A stretch of DNA of 37,725 nucleotides from contig NZ_JABBNB010000046.1 of NCBI RefSeq assembly GCF_012933505.1, positions 1 to 37,725 on the forward strand, read 5' to 3'. The first letter of the stretch is position 1, and each line of letters starts with the position of its first letter. Below are positions 1-8,304 of the stretch, in pieces. The DNA is from Gordonia asplenii (GTDB taxonomy: Bacteria; Actinomycetota; Actinomycetes; Mycobacteriales; Mycobacteriaceae). The notes under the pieces were generated by a model, which made no database searches, was not told the DNA's origin, and saw nothing but the letters and a program-made list of their open reading frames with translations. Made by a program: the position numbers and the translations under genes.

Positions 1-13
1 CTAGAGTCACCGC

Positions 14-83
14 CCACAATTTCCCCGAACCCGCAGTGTCCTGCGTTGCCGCCAGGACACTCCCGGGTCCGGGGAATTTGTGG
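14..83. terminator. 70-bp imperfect palindrome, likely terminator of the heme/redox operon
   Basis: Arms at 14-43 and 53-83 pair over about 27 of 30 positions around a 9-nt loop (44-52). The arms begin CCACAATTTCCCCG and end CGGGGAATTTGTGG. It starts 12 nt beyond the stop codon of the minus-strand HemS-like gene, so it probably ends that transcript. There is no T-run on either side, and the arms are much longer than a normal intrinsic terminator, so a mobile palindromic repeat is an alternative. Confidence 0.55.
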
Positions 84-95
84 ATCCGGGTCTGC

Positions 96-1022
96 CTACG
101 CCGGCTCGTCGTCGACGATGTCGCCCATCAGTTGCTCCCACCCGGCAGCGGCGGCTCTCGTCTGCGGTCCGGTTTGGGTGGCGATGAATCGGCAGCGGCC
201 CGAATCGTCGTAGAGCTCGATTGAACCGGTTCGGCCGCATGCGCCGTTTGCCCAGGTCACCCATGCTTGCTTGAGCAGGGAGAAGTCGATCATCGTGCGG
301 CCGCTGCCCGACGCCAACACCATCGACCCCTCATGTTCCCGGGATCCGGTCAGCAGGCCGCTGCGCATCTGCAGGCAGCCCGACGCCCCGGCGACGAGCG
401 TCGCGGGCATCGACAGCAGTGCGGCGTGACTCAGGGCGCCGATGACCCGTCGCAACGGTACCTGGGTGGCGCCCGAATGGGGTTGGGGCAGTGAGCGCAG
501 CCGGGCCGGCCCACCGTCGAAGAGCACCGAATCGAACTGGTCGAGCTGATCGAACTGGCCGAACCGCAGCGCCAACGGGTGCGCATCCAGATCGTCACCG
601 GTGATCGGCGTCAGATACCCGGCGAGTGTGAGCGACTCGAAGGCCAGGCGATCGGACCGGTCGGTCAGGTAGGTGACATGCGCACATCCGCCGTCGGCGT
701 CGAAGAACCGCAGCGTCGCGGGCATGCCCTGCCCGGCCGGCTCGGTGATCAACGCGGTGCGCAGGTGCGAGGCGTTGAGCCGCACGGTGATCTGCGACGG
801 TTGACAGCGGATGGGGCCGCCCATTCCGGTGGGATCGGCGTAGACGCCGACGTCGTTCATGATGACCGGCCCGGCGACGGTCACCCCGACGACCTGGTCG
901 AGCAGCGGCAGATGCCGCGCGACCCGTCCGGGGCAGCCGCGCAGCAACTGCCCCGCGAAGTCGGGTGTGCTCAGCAGCTCGTCGAGGTCGTTCGTCGCAG
1001 CGGAATCATGTGGTGCAGACAT
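96..1022 (-). CDS. hmuS: HemS/HmuS/ChuS-family heme-handling protein
   Basis: This 308-residue protein looks like a cytoplasmic hemin-binding or hemin-degrading protein of the HemS/ChuS/HmuS family, which is built from two structural repeats. The N-terminal repeat has VVGVTVAGPVIMNDVGVY and TLRFFDADGGCAHVTYLTD, matching the family pattern FFDxxGxAVHKxYLT. The C-terminal repeat has GCLQMRSG, AWVTWAN, GSIELYDDSG and a closing WEQLMGDI, matching GCIQIHxG, WVV, SLELFDxDG and WxxLxxxL. The segment that should carry the axial heme His (family THQFF) seems to read DQFD here, so the heme ligand may differ. ATG at 1022 was chosen because upstream in-frame sequence overlaps the reductase gene and is not conserved. 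It is the last gene of the operon, 20 nt after the CysJ-like gene. Family assignment is from remembered motifs and is fairly confident; activity is not proven. Confidence 0.72.
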   Translation of the reverse strand: MSAPHDSAATNDLDELLSTPDFAGQLLRGCPGRVARHLPLLDQVVGVTVAGPVIMNDVGVYADPTGMGGPIRCQPSQITVRLNASHLRTALITEPAGQGMPATLRFFDADGGCAHVTYLTDRSDRLAFESLTLAGYLTPITGDDLDAHPLALRFGQFDQLDQFDSVLFDGGPARLRSLPQPHSGATQVPLRRVIGALSHAALLSMPATLVAGASGCLQMRSGLLTGSREHEGSMVLASGSGRTMIDFSLLKQAWVTWANGACGRTGSIELYDDSGRCRFIATQTGPQTRAAAAGWEQLMGDIVDDEPA

Positions 1023-1042
1023 CGTTGTCGTTTCCCATCGGT

Positions 1043-2842
1043 TCAGTAGACGTCGCGCACGTAGCGCTTGGATTTCTTCAGTGCGTTGATGTAGTCCTGC
1101 GCCGCAGCAGGATCGAAGCCGCCGTGCTCGGCGACGATGTCGTGCAGAACGGCGTCGACGTCGCGGGCCATCCGGGTCGCGTCGCCGCAGACGTACAGAT
1201 GCGCGCCGCCGTCGAGCCACGCGAACAGCTCGGCGCCCGCGTCGCGCATGCGATCCTGCACGTACACCTTGTGGTCCTGATCACGTGAGAAGGCGAGGTC
1301 CAGCCTGGTGAGCACACCGTCGGAGGTCAGTTGGTCGAGTTCGTCGGCGTAACTGAAGTCGTCGGCGCGGTGTTGCGCACCGAAGAACAGCCAGTTGCGG
1401 CCCGACGCCCCGCGAGCGGCACGCTCGTGGAGGAAGGAGCGGAACGGCGCGATTCCGGTGCCCGGGCCGATCATGACGACGGCGCTGTCGTCGGCGGGCA
1501 GGCGGAACGAGTTGTTCGTGGAGATGAACACTCCGACGTCCCGTCCTACGTCGCAGCGATCGGCGAGGAACGTCGAACACACGCCCCCGCGCATGCGCTC
1601 GCCGGAGCGGTAGCGCACGGTCGCCATGGTGATGTGCACGGTGTCGGCGTGGGCGAGCGGGCTCGACGAGATCGAGTACACGCGCGGTTGCAGCGGCCGC
1701 AGTTCGGCGAGGAGCTCCTCGGGGGTGATGTGCAGTGCGGCGTCGACGTCGAGCAGATCGAGGACGTCCTTGCCCCAGAGCCACGCGTCGAGCGCCTCGC
1801 GGTCGCCGGTCGCCGTGAGGTGGGTCAACTCGGGGTCGCCGCTGCGCTGGGCGATGTAGTCGACGAGGTACTTCGACGGTGCGGAGATCTCGAACCGGTG
1901 GGTCAGTGCGTCGGTGAGCGTGGTCTGACCCTTGCGATCGGCGACGACCGTGTCGCCGGGGACACCGAGCCGGTCGATGATCGCCGCGACCAGCGCTGGG
2001 TCGTTGATCGGCGCGATGCTCACGCCGTCGCCGGGCTGATAGGTGATGCCGCTGTCACCGAGCGACAGCACCACGTGGCGCACTTCCTTGTCCGAGCCCG
2101 GCCCCGACAGCACGGTGTTCGCGAGAATCGTCGCCCGATACGGATTCTTGCGGCCCCACTGCGACTTCGGCGGCACGGTCGTTTCGGTCGAGGTCGACGG
2201 TGGCGTGTCGCCCGCCGGCACGACGTCGGCGTCGACGCCGGTCAGCGCGTCGAGTGCGGCGGCGGTCCAACCGGCCGCCGGCTCCTCGAAGTCGAGATCG
2301 CAGTCGGTGCGATCGAGCACCCGCGTGGCCCCGAGCTCGGCGAGGCGCGCGTCGATGTTCTTGCCGGCCTGGCAGAACCCGTCGTAGCTCGAATCGCCCA
2401 GGGCCAGAACGCTGAAGAACAGTCCCGCCAGCGGGGGAGCGCTGGGTGCGGCGAGCGCCTGCCAGAACAACTCGGCGTTGTCGGGCATGTCGCCCTCGCC
2501 GTAGGTCGAGGTGATCACCAGCAGCCGACGGACCGCGGCGAGCGTCGAGATCTCCAATTCGTCGAGGCCGCACACCAGCGGCACGAAGCCCTTGGCGCGT
2601 GCCGCATTCGCAGCCTCGTCGGCGAGGAACTCGGCCGTGCCGGTCTGTGTGCCGTAGACGATCTGGACTGCGACTGATCCGGTGTCGGCGGCTGCGGCCG
2701 CCGCGGTGCCGGCGACCGCCGGGAGTCCCGGTGCCGCCGGTGCCATGGTGATGCGCGTGTTGAGGCCGGCGAGAAATCCTGCCAGCCACGCCTTCTGGTC
2801 GCCGGAGAAGGGGACGTCGGCGGGGATGTAGGGGAGTTGCAT
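1043..2842 (-). CDS. CysJ-like NADPH diflavin reductase (flavodoxin-FAD-NADPH)
   Basis: This 599-residue soluble diflavin reductase moves electrons from NADPH through FAD to FMN. An N-terminal linker rich in Ala and Pro is followed by a flavodoxin domain (IVYGTQTGTAEF near residue 62, STYGEGDMPDN), then the FAD domain (RVYSISSSP, GGVCSTFLADR) and the NADPH domain (IGPGTGIAPFRSF, YVQDRM, YVCGD), ending in KRYVRDVY like Escherichia coli CysJ. Its length equals that of CysJ, but no CysI hemoprotein is nearby and actinobacterial sulfite reductases are normally ferredoxin-dependent. The start lies 4 nt beyond the end of the GltB-like gene, implying translational coupling. Its partner is therefore more likely the GltB-like protein, the HemS-like protein, or both; that is inference. 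Confidence 0.88.
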   Translation of the reverse strand: MQLPYIPADVPFSGDQKAWLAGFLAGLNTRITMAPAAPGLPAVAGTAAAAAADTGSVAVQIVYGTQTGTAEFLADEAANAARAKGFVPLVCGLDELEISTLAAVRRLLVITSTYGEGDMPDNAELFWQALAAPSAPPLAGLFFSVLALGDSSYDGFCQAGKNIDARLAELGATRVLDRTDCDLDFEEPAAGWTAAALDALTGVDADVVPAGDTPPSTSTETTVPPKSQWGRKNPYRATILANTVLSGPGSDKEVRHVVLSLGDSGITYQPGDGVSIAPINDPALVAAIIDRLGVPGDTVVADRKGQTTLTDALTHRFEISAPSKYLVDYIAQRSGDPELTHLTATGDREALDAWLWGKDVLDLLDVDAALHITPEELLAELRPLQPRVYSISSSPLAHADTVHITMATVRYRSGERMRGGVCSTFLADRCDVGRDVGVFISTNNSFRLPADDSAVVMIGPGTGIAPFRSFLHERAARGASGRNWLFFGAQHRADDFSYADELDQLTSDGVLTRLDLAFSRDQDHKVYVQDRMRDAGAELFAWLDGGAHLYVCGDATRMARDVDAVLHDIVAEHGGFDPAAAQDYINALKKSKRYVRDVY

Positions 2843-2846
2843 GGGA

Positions 2847-5800
2847 TCAACCGGCCCTTTCGGAGGTGTGGAGGGCGGCGGCGACGTCGGGGACGGCCGC
2901 GGCGGCGAACAATTCGTCGAAATTCGGCAGAGCGCCCAACTTCTCGGCGTTCTTGCGGTCCTGGTGCAGGATCCAGCCGTATGTCGCGGGCGCGTCCATC
3001 GACCGGACGTTGCGCAGACCGAGCGCCTGCTTGTAGTCGTCCACCCGTTTGGTGGCGATCAGCGCGGCGAGTTGCTCGTGCGAGTAGCCGTCGAGGATGT
3101 CACGCGCGTAGCGACCGATCTTGGTCAACAGATCGTGGTCCTCGGTGAGCACGAGATTGGCTGCGGCGGTACCGATTTGGCTCTCACTCCAGCGGGCGTC
3201 GCCAAACCGCCCACCGCGTGCGAGTCGTTTGGTCGCGACGTCGCGGGCGAAGGCGAACACCGTGAACGCGTTGAGCAGCCCGAACATGTCCGCGTCGTCG
3301 GTGTGGCCGTACGCGGGCACCACCCCGCCGGCCACCGGATCACCGTGTCGCAGGCTGACTTTCAGCTTGCGCACTTGGTCGGCGGCCAGTGCGGTCGACA
3401 GCTCGTCGAGCAGCGCGCGACGACCGATCGACGCCGCGAGTGCGTCGCTGTCCTGATAGGCGGCCAGCGCTCGCGGCATCGCGTATGCGATGTAGTGACG
3501 CTCGGTCTCCCAGTTCTGCAGGAGCCGGGCCGCCAGCGGCGATCGTGTTGCGGCGGCGTGCATGTGGAGCAGGTGGTACACCGCGGCGTGGTGTATCGGC
3601 GCGAGCGGATCGTCGACGCCGGTGATCGCGCCGACGATCACCGACGACGAGCTGATCGCCTCGTCGAGCCGGCACGCCGGATCGTACTGGTAGAGAAAGC
3701 CGCCGCTCATCCCGTTGCCCAGACCGTTGCCGTAGTCGCCCAGGTTGAGCACCGCGCCGTTGGTCATGTACTCGCAGCCGTACTCGCCGATGCCTTCGAC
3801 GACGGCCGTCGCGCCGGAGTTGCGCACCGCGAAGCGATCGCCTGCCTCACCGGCGACGAACAGCCGGCCGCCGGTGGCGCCGAACAGCGCGAAGTTGCCG
3901 ATCAGCACGTTGCCCCCGGTGACCGCGGACCCGCCGCCCGGCGACAGCACGGTGACCGTGCCGCCGGACATCGACTTGCCGACACCGTCGTTGCAGGTTC
4001 CGGTGTGGGTCAACGCCATTCCGTCATTGCAGAAGGCGGCATAGGACTGCCCCGCCGATCCACCGGTGGCCATCCGCACCGTGTCCGGCCGGAGGTATCG
4101 CCGCCCGCGGTCGTCGAGGTCGGCGCAGGACAACGCGCCGACGGCGGCACCGTCGAGTTCGTAGTTGAGCAGCCGCTCGATGTCGACGGCGAGTTGCGCG
4201 CCGACGCTCTTGTTGCGGTTGTGCAGGACGACGGGTGTCACGGCGACGCTGTCGGCACCGTCGTCGAGCAGAGCCGCACGGACCTGCGCGAACGCGATGT
4301 CGTCGACGGCATAGTCGCGTTCGAGGTAGACCGGGTCGACGATGACGGGTTCGTCGACCGAACCCAGGAGGGCGTCGACCCGCAGGTCACCGACGATCGC
4401 GGGGTGCTCGAGCAGGTGCAGCAGATCGGTCCGGCCCCGTGCGGCGCGCAGACTGGGCAGCCCCAGAGCGGCGAGCGTCTCGCGGACGTCGTGGGCGAGG
4501 TTGCACAGGTACTGCGCCATCGCACGTGGATCCCCTTCGAACACTTCGGGATTCGTGGTGAGCCCGGCCGGGCACTTGACGTTGCAGTTCTTGGCCATCA
4601 CGCAGCCGACCATCATCAGTGCGGCGGTGCCGAACTCGAAGCTGTCGGCGCCGAGCAGCGCCGAGCACACGACATCGCGGCCGATCTGATGCGCACCGGA
4701 TGCGCGGAGCACGACCTTCTGCCGTAAACCGTTGGCGCACAGAGCCTGATGTACTTCCGACAGACCGATCTCGGCGGCCCGCCCGGCGTAGCGCAGGCTG
4801 CTCACCGATGCCGCGCCGGTTCCCCCGGTGTTGCCCGCGACGTTGATCACGTCGGCGCCGGCCTTCGCCACGCCGACCGCGATGGTGCCGATGCCTTCGG
4901 AGGACACGAGTTTCACGATCACCCGCACCCGCGCGGCTTTGCAGTCGTGAATGAGTTGGGCCAGGTCCTCGATCGAGTACGTGTCGTGATGCGGTGGCGG
5001 CGAGACCAATTCGACGCCGGGTGTGCCGCCCCGCGCGGCGGCGATCTCGACGGTCACCTTGGGCGCCGGAAGTTGGCCGCCCTCACCGGGTTTGGCGCCC
5101 TGGCCGATCTTGATCTCCAGCTCGTCGAGCATCGGGTCGGCGAGGTAGCCCGCCCAGATGCCGAACCGCCCGGACGCGAACTGCTTGATCCGCGATGCCC
5201 GCAGCGTGCCATAGCGCGACATGTGCTCGCCGCCTTCGCCGCTGTTCGACAGACCGCCGACCATATTCGTTCCGTGCGCCACCGCTTCGTGCGCCGGAGC
5301 CACCAGCGCACCGTGGCTCATCGCGCCGGACGCGAACGTCGCGGTGATCTCGTGTGCGGGCGCGACGTCGGCCAGCGCGATCGGTGTCAGCCGCGCGGGG
5401 TCGGGGAACGCGAGGACGTCGCGCAACGCGCTGGGCCGCAGCGCGCGAGCGTCGGTGAGTTCGGCGACGAATGCCCGGTATGCGGGGGTGATCTCGAAGG
5501 CGTCGATCTGCTCGGGCCGCAGCCGGTCGAAGCTGGTGTCGACATATGCTTCGGCGTCGAGACCGAAGGCGTCGTCGAGGCCGGTCAGCGTGAGGCGACG
5601 CAGCGCGTTGGCATCGTCGCGCGGTGCCGTGTCGGCGTCGGGATCGGTCGACGGGAAGGCGATCGCCTCTGCGGTCAGATCACCGTAGGTCCGCACCGCG
5701 ACGGTGCCGAACGAGTGTCCGGCTCCGTCGGAGCGTTCCTTGAACAGTCCGAGCAACGGGAGATCGGTTGCGGTGCGCGGTGATTCGGGACCGAACGCGG

Positions 5801-8132
5801 CCCGATGCGCGCGGAGCAGGGCGGCGACGATCGGCTCGAGACCGACGCCGCCGACCGGTGAACGCAGATCCGGGAACCACCCGTGCAGCTGACCGTCGGC
5901 GGTGTCGAGGAAGTTCGGCTCGAAGAATTCGCCGCCGATATAGCTTTCCACGGTGCACAGCCCGACCCGACCCATCGTCTTGCACAGCGACTTCTCCGCG
6001 GCGCGCGCCCAGCGATCGAAGCCGGCCTGCCCGAGGAGGATGTCGTCGGCCGCGGCGAGTTCAGCGGCCCGTCGGGCCACCGAGTGCGGGTGTACGGCGG
6101 CGGCGCCGAAGCCGAGCACAGCCGCGAGGTGATGCGACGACTCGATCTGGCCGGTGTCGGCGATCAGCGAAACCTTCAGTCGCAGACCGGCGTCGACGAG
6201 CCGCTGATTGATCGCCGAGACAGCGAAGATCATCGGTAACGCGGCCGACGCCGCGGACACCGCGCGGTCACTGATGACAGCGATGCCGCCGGTGCGCGCG
6301 AACTCGACGACGCGGTCGCCGAGTCGGGTCATGGCCGCGGTGACGCTGTGCACCGCGGTGGCGGTGTCGTCGGATGGCTGCACGGGGAAGACCGCGTCGA
6401 AGACCTCGATCGGAACCTCGTCCTGCACGCGCAGCACCGCGAGGTCGGTGGCCGTCAGAATCGGAGTGCGCAGCACCACCCGTCGGATCGGCGAACGGTC
6501 GACGCGGTCGGCGCGCGGACCCAGCGCCACCCGCAGCGTCATGCCGTCGGCCTCCCGGATCGAATCCAGCGGAGGGTTGGTGACCTGGGCGAATCGCTGC
6601 GAGAAGAAGCGCGCGACATTGGGTTCGATGTCGGTGAAGGCGTTGACGGCGTTGCCGAAACCCATCGCCGAGACCCGCTCGGCGCCGTCGCCGATCATCG
6701 GATCCATGAAGAAGCGCAGGCTCTCCTGGTCGAGGTAGTACGCGCGATAGGCGGCGGCGGGGTGATCGATCGCCGCGGCGACCTCCGCTGCGGCGGGACT
6801 CGGCAGGTCCGCGAGATCGACCTTCGACGCCGCCAGCAGCGCCGGGTAATCCCGTGCGGCAGCGAGGTTTTCGTAACAGTCCTCGGTGGTGTACGTGCGA
6901 TGGTCGCGGTGGTCGTAGTAGATCATGCCACCGGCACGTACGCGCCCCCGGGAGAGGACCGACTCCGGTGGCACCGAGATCTGGCCGGCCTCGGAGAAGG
7001 CGCACAGGTACTCCGAAGTCTCCAGGGTGCGCAGTGGACGCAGCCCGAGCCGGTCCAGGCGCGCGCCGATGACCGTGCCGTCGCCGAACACCACCGCGGC
7101 GGGGCCGTCGTTCTTCTCCTCGAACAGCGAGAAGTATTCGAACATCGCGCGCACCCGCGGCGAGAGGGTGGGGTCGTTCTCCCAGGCCGGCGGCATCATC
7201 GAGACGATCGCGGTGACGAGATCGACGTCGTCGTCGACGTCTCCCATCCCCGTCGCCGTGATGCGGGCGGCGACCGTCTGATCGAGGCGGCAGCTGTCGG
7301 ACTGTCCCGGCGGACGCACGATCGTCCGCCGGTGCGCCGCGGCGTCGGCGACCTGGGCGATCCGATTCTTCTTGTCGGTGTTGAGTTCGCCGTTGTGCGC
7401 CAGGTACCGGAACGGCTGCGCCATCGTCGGGTGCGGGTCGGTGTTGGTGGAGAAGCGGGTGTGAAAGTAGAGCGTGTGGACCCGATGGTCGTCGTCGGAG
7501 AGATCGGTGAAGTAGTCCACCACCTCGGGCGAGGACAACCGTCCCTTGAGCACCTGGGTGCGCGCGGACAGCGACAACGGGTACAGGCCGGCCAACTCGG
7601 GCCGCGTGAAACCGGTCGACTCGATCCGCAGCAGCGCCTGCTGGATGAGTCGGTCGAGGTCGGCGGGCCCGGGGCAGGGTGACGGGGCCGCGAAGACCCA
7701 CTGGGTGATCGGCAGCTGCAGCGCGACGGCAGCCGGTCGCAGCACCGAATCGTCCACCGGCACTCGGCGAATCGTCAGTACGGTGAACCCGCGGTCGGTC
7801 ATCACGCGTTCGATCAGCTCGATGGCGCGGGCCCGGCCGGGGCCGTCGGGTAGGAAGAAGTTCCCGACGCAGAACTGTCCGAGATTCAGGTCGGCGCGAC
7901 CGGTGATCTTGCGGAAGAAGCTCTGCGACAAGTCCATGGAGACTCCGCCGCCGTCGCCGACACCGAGTGCGGACATCCCGCCGCGATGCGGGACCGAGCA
8001 CAGCGCCTCACGTGCTCGATCGATGACGTCGTGCCCCTGCACGCCGTCCTTGCGGGTGATGAACCCGACCCCGCAACTGCTCTTCTCATCATTCGGATCC
8101 CACAGCAACGGCTGCGGTGCAACTGGCACCAT
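2847..8132 (-). CDS. gltB: GltB-like glutamate synthase large subunit with extra C-terminal domain
   Basis: A 1761-residue protein with the order of glutamate synthase large subunits: a class II glutaminase domain whose nucleophile is Cys20 after a 19-residue propeptide (SSCGVGFIT; RFSTNT; AHNGELNT), a central domain, an FMN domain (GQGAKPGEGGQLP; AGNTGGTGA) and a GXGXG beta-helix (GSAGQSYAAF; CEYMTNGAV). It should transfer glutamine amide nitrogen to 2-oxoglutarate. Three features are unusual. The cluster cysteines read CVMAKNCNVKC, C-x5-C-x3-C, one residue shorter than the usual x4. About 201 residues (1561-1761) follow the normal family end and match nothing I recognise. No gltD neighbour exists; a CysJ-like reductase follows instead. 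Family members usually have about 1500 residues. Expression is probably iron-repressed through the upstream iron box. It may not be the housekeeping GOGAT. Confidence 0.85.
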   Translation of the reverse strand: MVPVAPQPLLWDPNDEKSSCGVGFITRKDGVQGHDVIDRAREALCSVPHRGGMSALGVGDGGGVSMDLSQSFFRKITGRADLNLGQFCVGNFFLPDGPGRARAIELIERVMTDRGFTVLTIRRVPVDDSVLRPAAVALQLPITQWVFAAPSPCPGPADLDRLIQQALLRIESTGFTRPELAGLYPLSLSARTQVLKGRLSSPEVVDYFTDLSDDDHRVHTLYFHTRFSTNTDPHPTMAQPFRYLAHNGELNTDKKNRIAQVADAAAHRRTIVRPPGQSDSCRLDQTVAARITATGMGDVDDDVDLVTAIVSMMPPAWENDPTLSPRVRAMFEYFSLFEEKNDGPAAVVFGDGTVIGARLDRLGLRPLRTLETSEYLCAFSEAGQISVPPESVLSRGRVRAGGMIYYDHRDHRTYTTEDCYENLAAARDYPALLAASKVDLADLPSPAAAEVAAAIDHPAAAYRAYYLDQESLRFFMDPMIGDGAERVSAMGFGNAVNAFTDIEPNVARFFSQRFAQVTNPPLDSIREADGMTLRVALGPRADRVDRSPIRRVVLRTPILTATDLAVLRVQDEVPIEVFDAVFPVQPSDDTATAVHSVTAAMTRLGDRVVEFARTGGIAVISDRAVSAASAALPMIFAVSAINQRLVDAGLRLKVSLIADTGQIESSHHLAAVLGFGAAAVHPHSVARRAAELAAADDILLGQAGFDRWARAAEKSLCKTMGRVGLCTVESYIGGEFFEPNFLDTADGQLHGWFPDLRSPVGGVGLEPIVAALLRAHRAAFGPESPRTATDLPLLGLFKERSDGAGHSFGTVAVRTYGDLTAEAIAFPSTDPDADTAPRDDANALRRLTLTGLDDAFGLDAEAYVDTSFDRLRPEQIDAFEITPAYRAFVAELTDARALRPSALRDVLAFPDPARLTPIALADVAPAHEITATFASGAMSHGALVAPAHEAVAHGTNMVGGLSNSGEGGEHMSRYGTLRASRIKQFASGRFGIWAGYLADPMLDELEIKIGQGAKPGEGGQLPAPKVTVEIAAARGGTPGVELVSPPPHHDTYSIEDLAQLIHDCKAARVRVIVKLVSSEGIGTIAVGVAKAGADVINVAGNTGGTGAASVSSLRYAGRAAEIGLSEVHQALCANGLRQKVVLRASGAHQIGRDVVCSALLGADSFEFGTAALMMVGCVMAKNCNVKCPAGLTTNPEVFEGDPRAMAQYLCNLAHDVRETLAALGLPSLRAARGRTDLLHLLEHPAIVGDLRVDALLGSVDEPVIVDPVYLERDYAVDDIAFAQVRAALLDDGADSVAVTPVVLHNRNKSVGAQLAVDIERLLNYELDGAAVGALSCADLDDRGRRYLRPDTVRMATGGSAGQSYAAFCNDGMALTHTGTCNDGVGKSMSGGTVTVLSPGGGSAVTGGNVLIGNFALFGATGGRLFVAGEAGDRFAVRNSGATAVVEGIGEYGCEYMTNGAVLNLGDYGNGLGNGMSGGFLYQYDPACRLDEAISSSSVIVGAITGVDDPLAPIHHAAVYHLLHMHAAATRSPLAARLLQNWETERHYIAYAMPRALAAYQDSDALAASIGRRALLDELSTALAADQVRKLKVSLRHGDPVAGGVVPAYGHTDDADMFGLLNAFTVFAFARDVATKRLARGGRFGDARWSESQIGTAAANLVLTEDHDLLTKIGRYARDILDGYSHEQLAALIATKRVDDYKQALGLRNVRSMDAPATYGWILHQDRKNAEKLGALPNFDELFAAAAVPDVAAALHTSERAG

Positions 8133-8171
8133 GTACGTCCCACACTCTCAACCCAGACGGAGTTACGCAGA

Positions 8172-8211
8172 CACCCACCCGGCCGGGGTGAACCCGGTGT
8201 GAGGGTGGGTG
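8172..8211 (-). promoter_or_regulatory. Two-tier hairpin in the 5' leader of the GltB-like operon
   Basis: CACCCACCC (8172-8180) pairs perfectly with GGGTGGGTG (8203-8211), enclosing a second stem CCGGG/CCCGG (8183-8187 with 8193-8197). It lies between the predicted start site near 8237 and the ATG at 8132, so it would be part of the leader RNA. It could also end read-through from the upstream reductase gene. Confidence 0.45.
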
Positions 8212-8243
8212 GCGCCGCTGCGCCGTTGAAGCGACAGCTGAGA

Positions 8244-8272
8244 GTCTAGCGGGTAATTTAGCTAAGCCTAAC
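8244..8272 (-). promoter_or_regulatory. Predicted promoter of the GltB-like operon
   Basis: On the minus strand, TAGACT (8249-8244) fits the actinobacterial -10 pattern TANNNT. A weak -35 hexamer (GTTAGG, 8272-8267) lies 17 bp upstream, inside the iron box. The start site would be near 8237, giving a leader of about 105 nt. Confidence 0.45.
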
Positions 8273-8276
8273 CTTT
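8258..8276. promoter_or_regulatory. IdeR/DtxR iron box
   Basis: TTAGCTAAGCCTAACCTTT matches 15 of 19 positions of the IdeR/DtxR consensus TTAGGTTAGSCTAACCTAA, with the GCCTAACCT half intact. It covers the predicted -35 region of the GltB-like operon, the standard place for Fe2+-dependent repression by IdeR. It is downstream of the other reductase gene, so it should govern only gltB-like, cysJ-like and hmuS-like. Confidence 0.75.
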
Positions 8277-8304
8277 GTGACGTACCTTACTGTGGCCGCC
8301 GACG

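Noticed and set aside
1043..2842. Assimilatory sulfite reductase flavoprotein (true CysJ)
   Set aside because: Sequence fits CysJ, but no cysI hemoprotein or other sulfate genes are near, and the operon context is GltB-like plus HemS-like under an iron box.
2841..4727. 628-residue plus-strand open frame opposite the GltB-like gene
   Set aside because: It is antisense to clear glutamate-synthase coding sequence and has Arg/Val/Gly/His-rich composition typical of high-GC shadow frames. The same holds for long frames at 1331-2677, 6268-8001 and 6348-7682.
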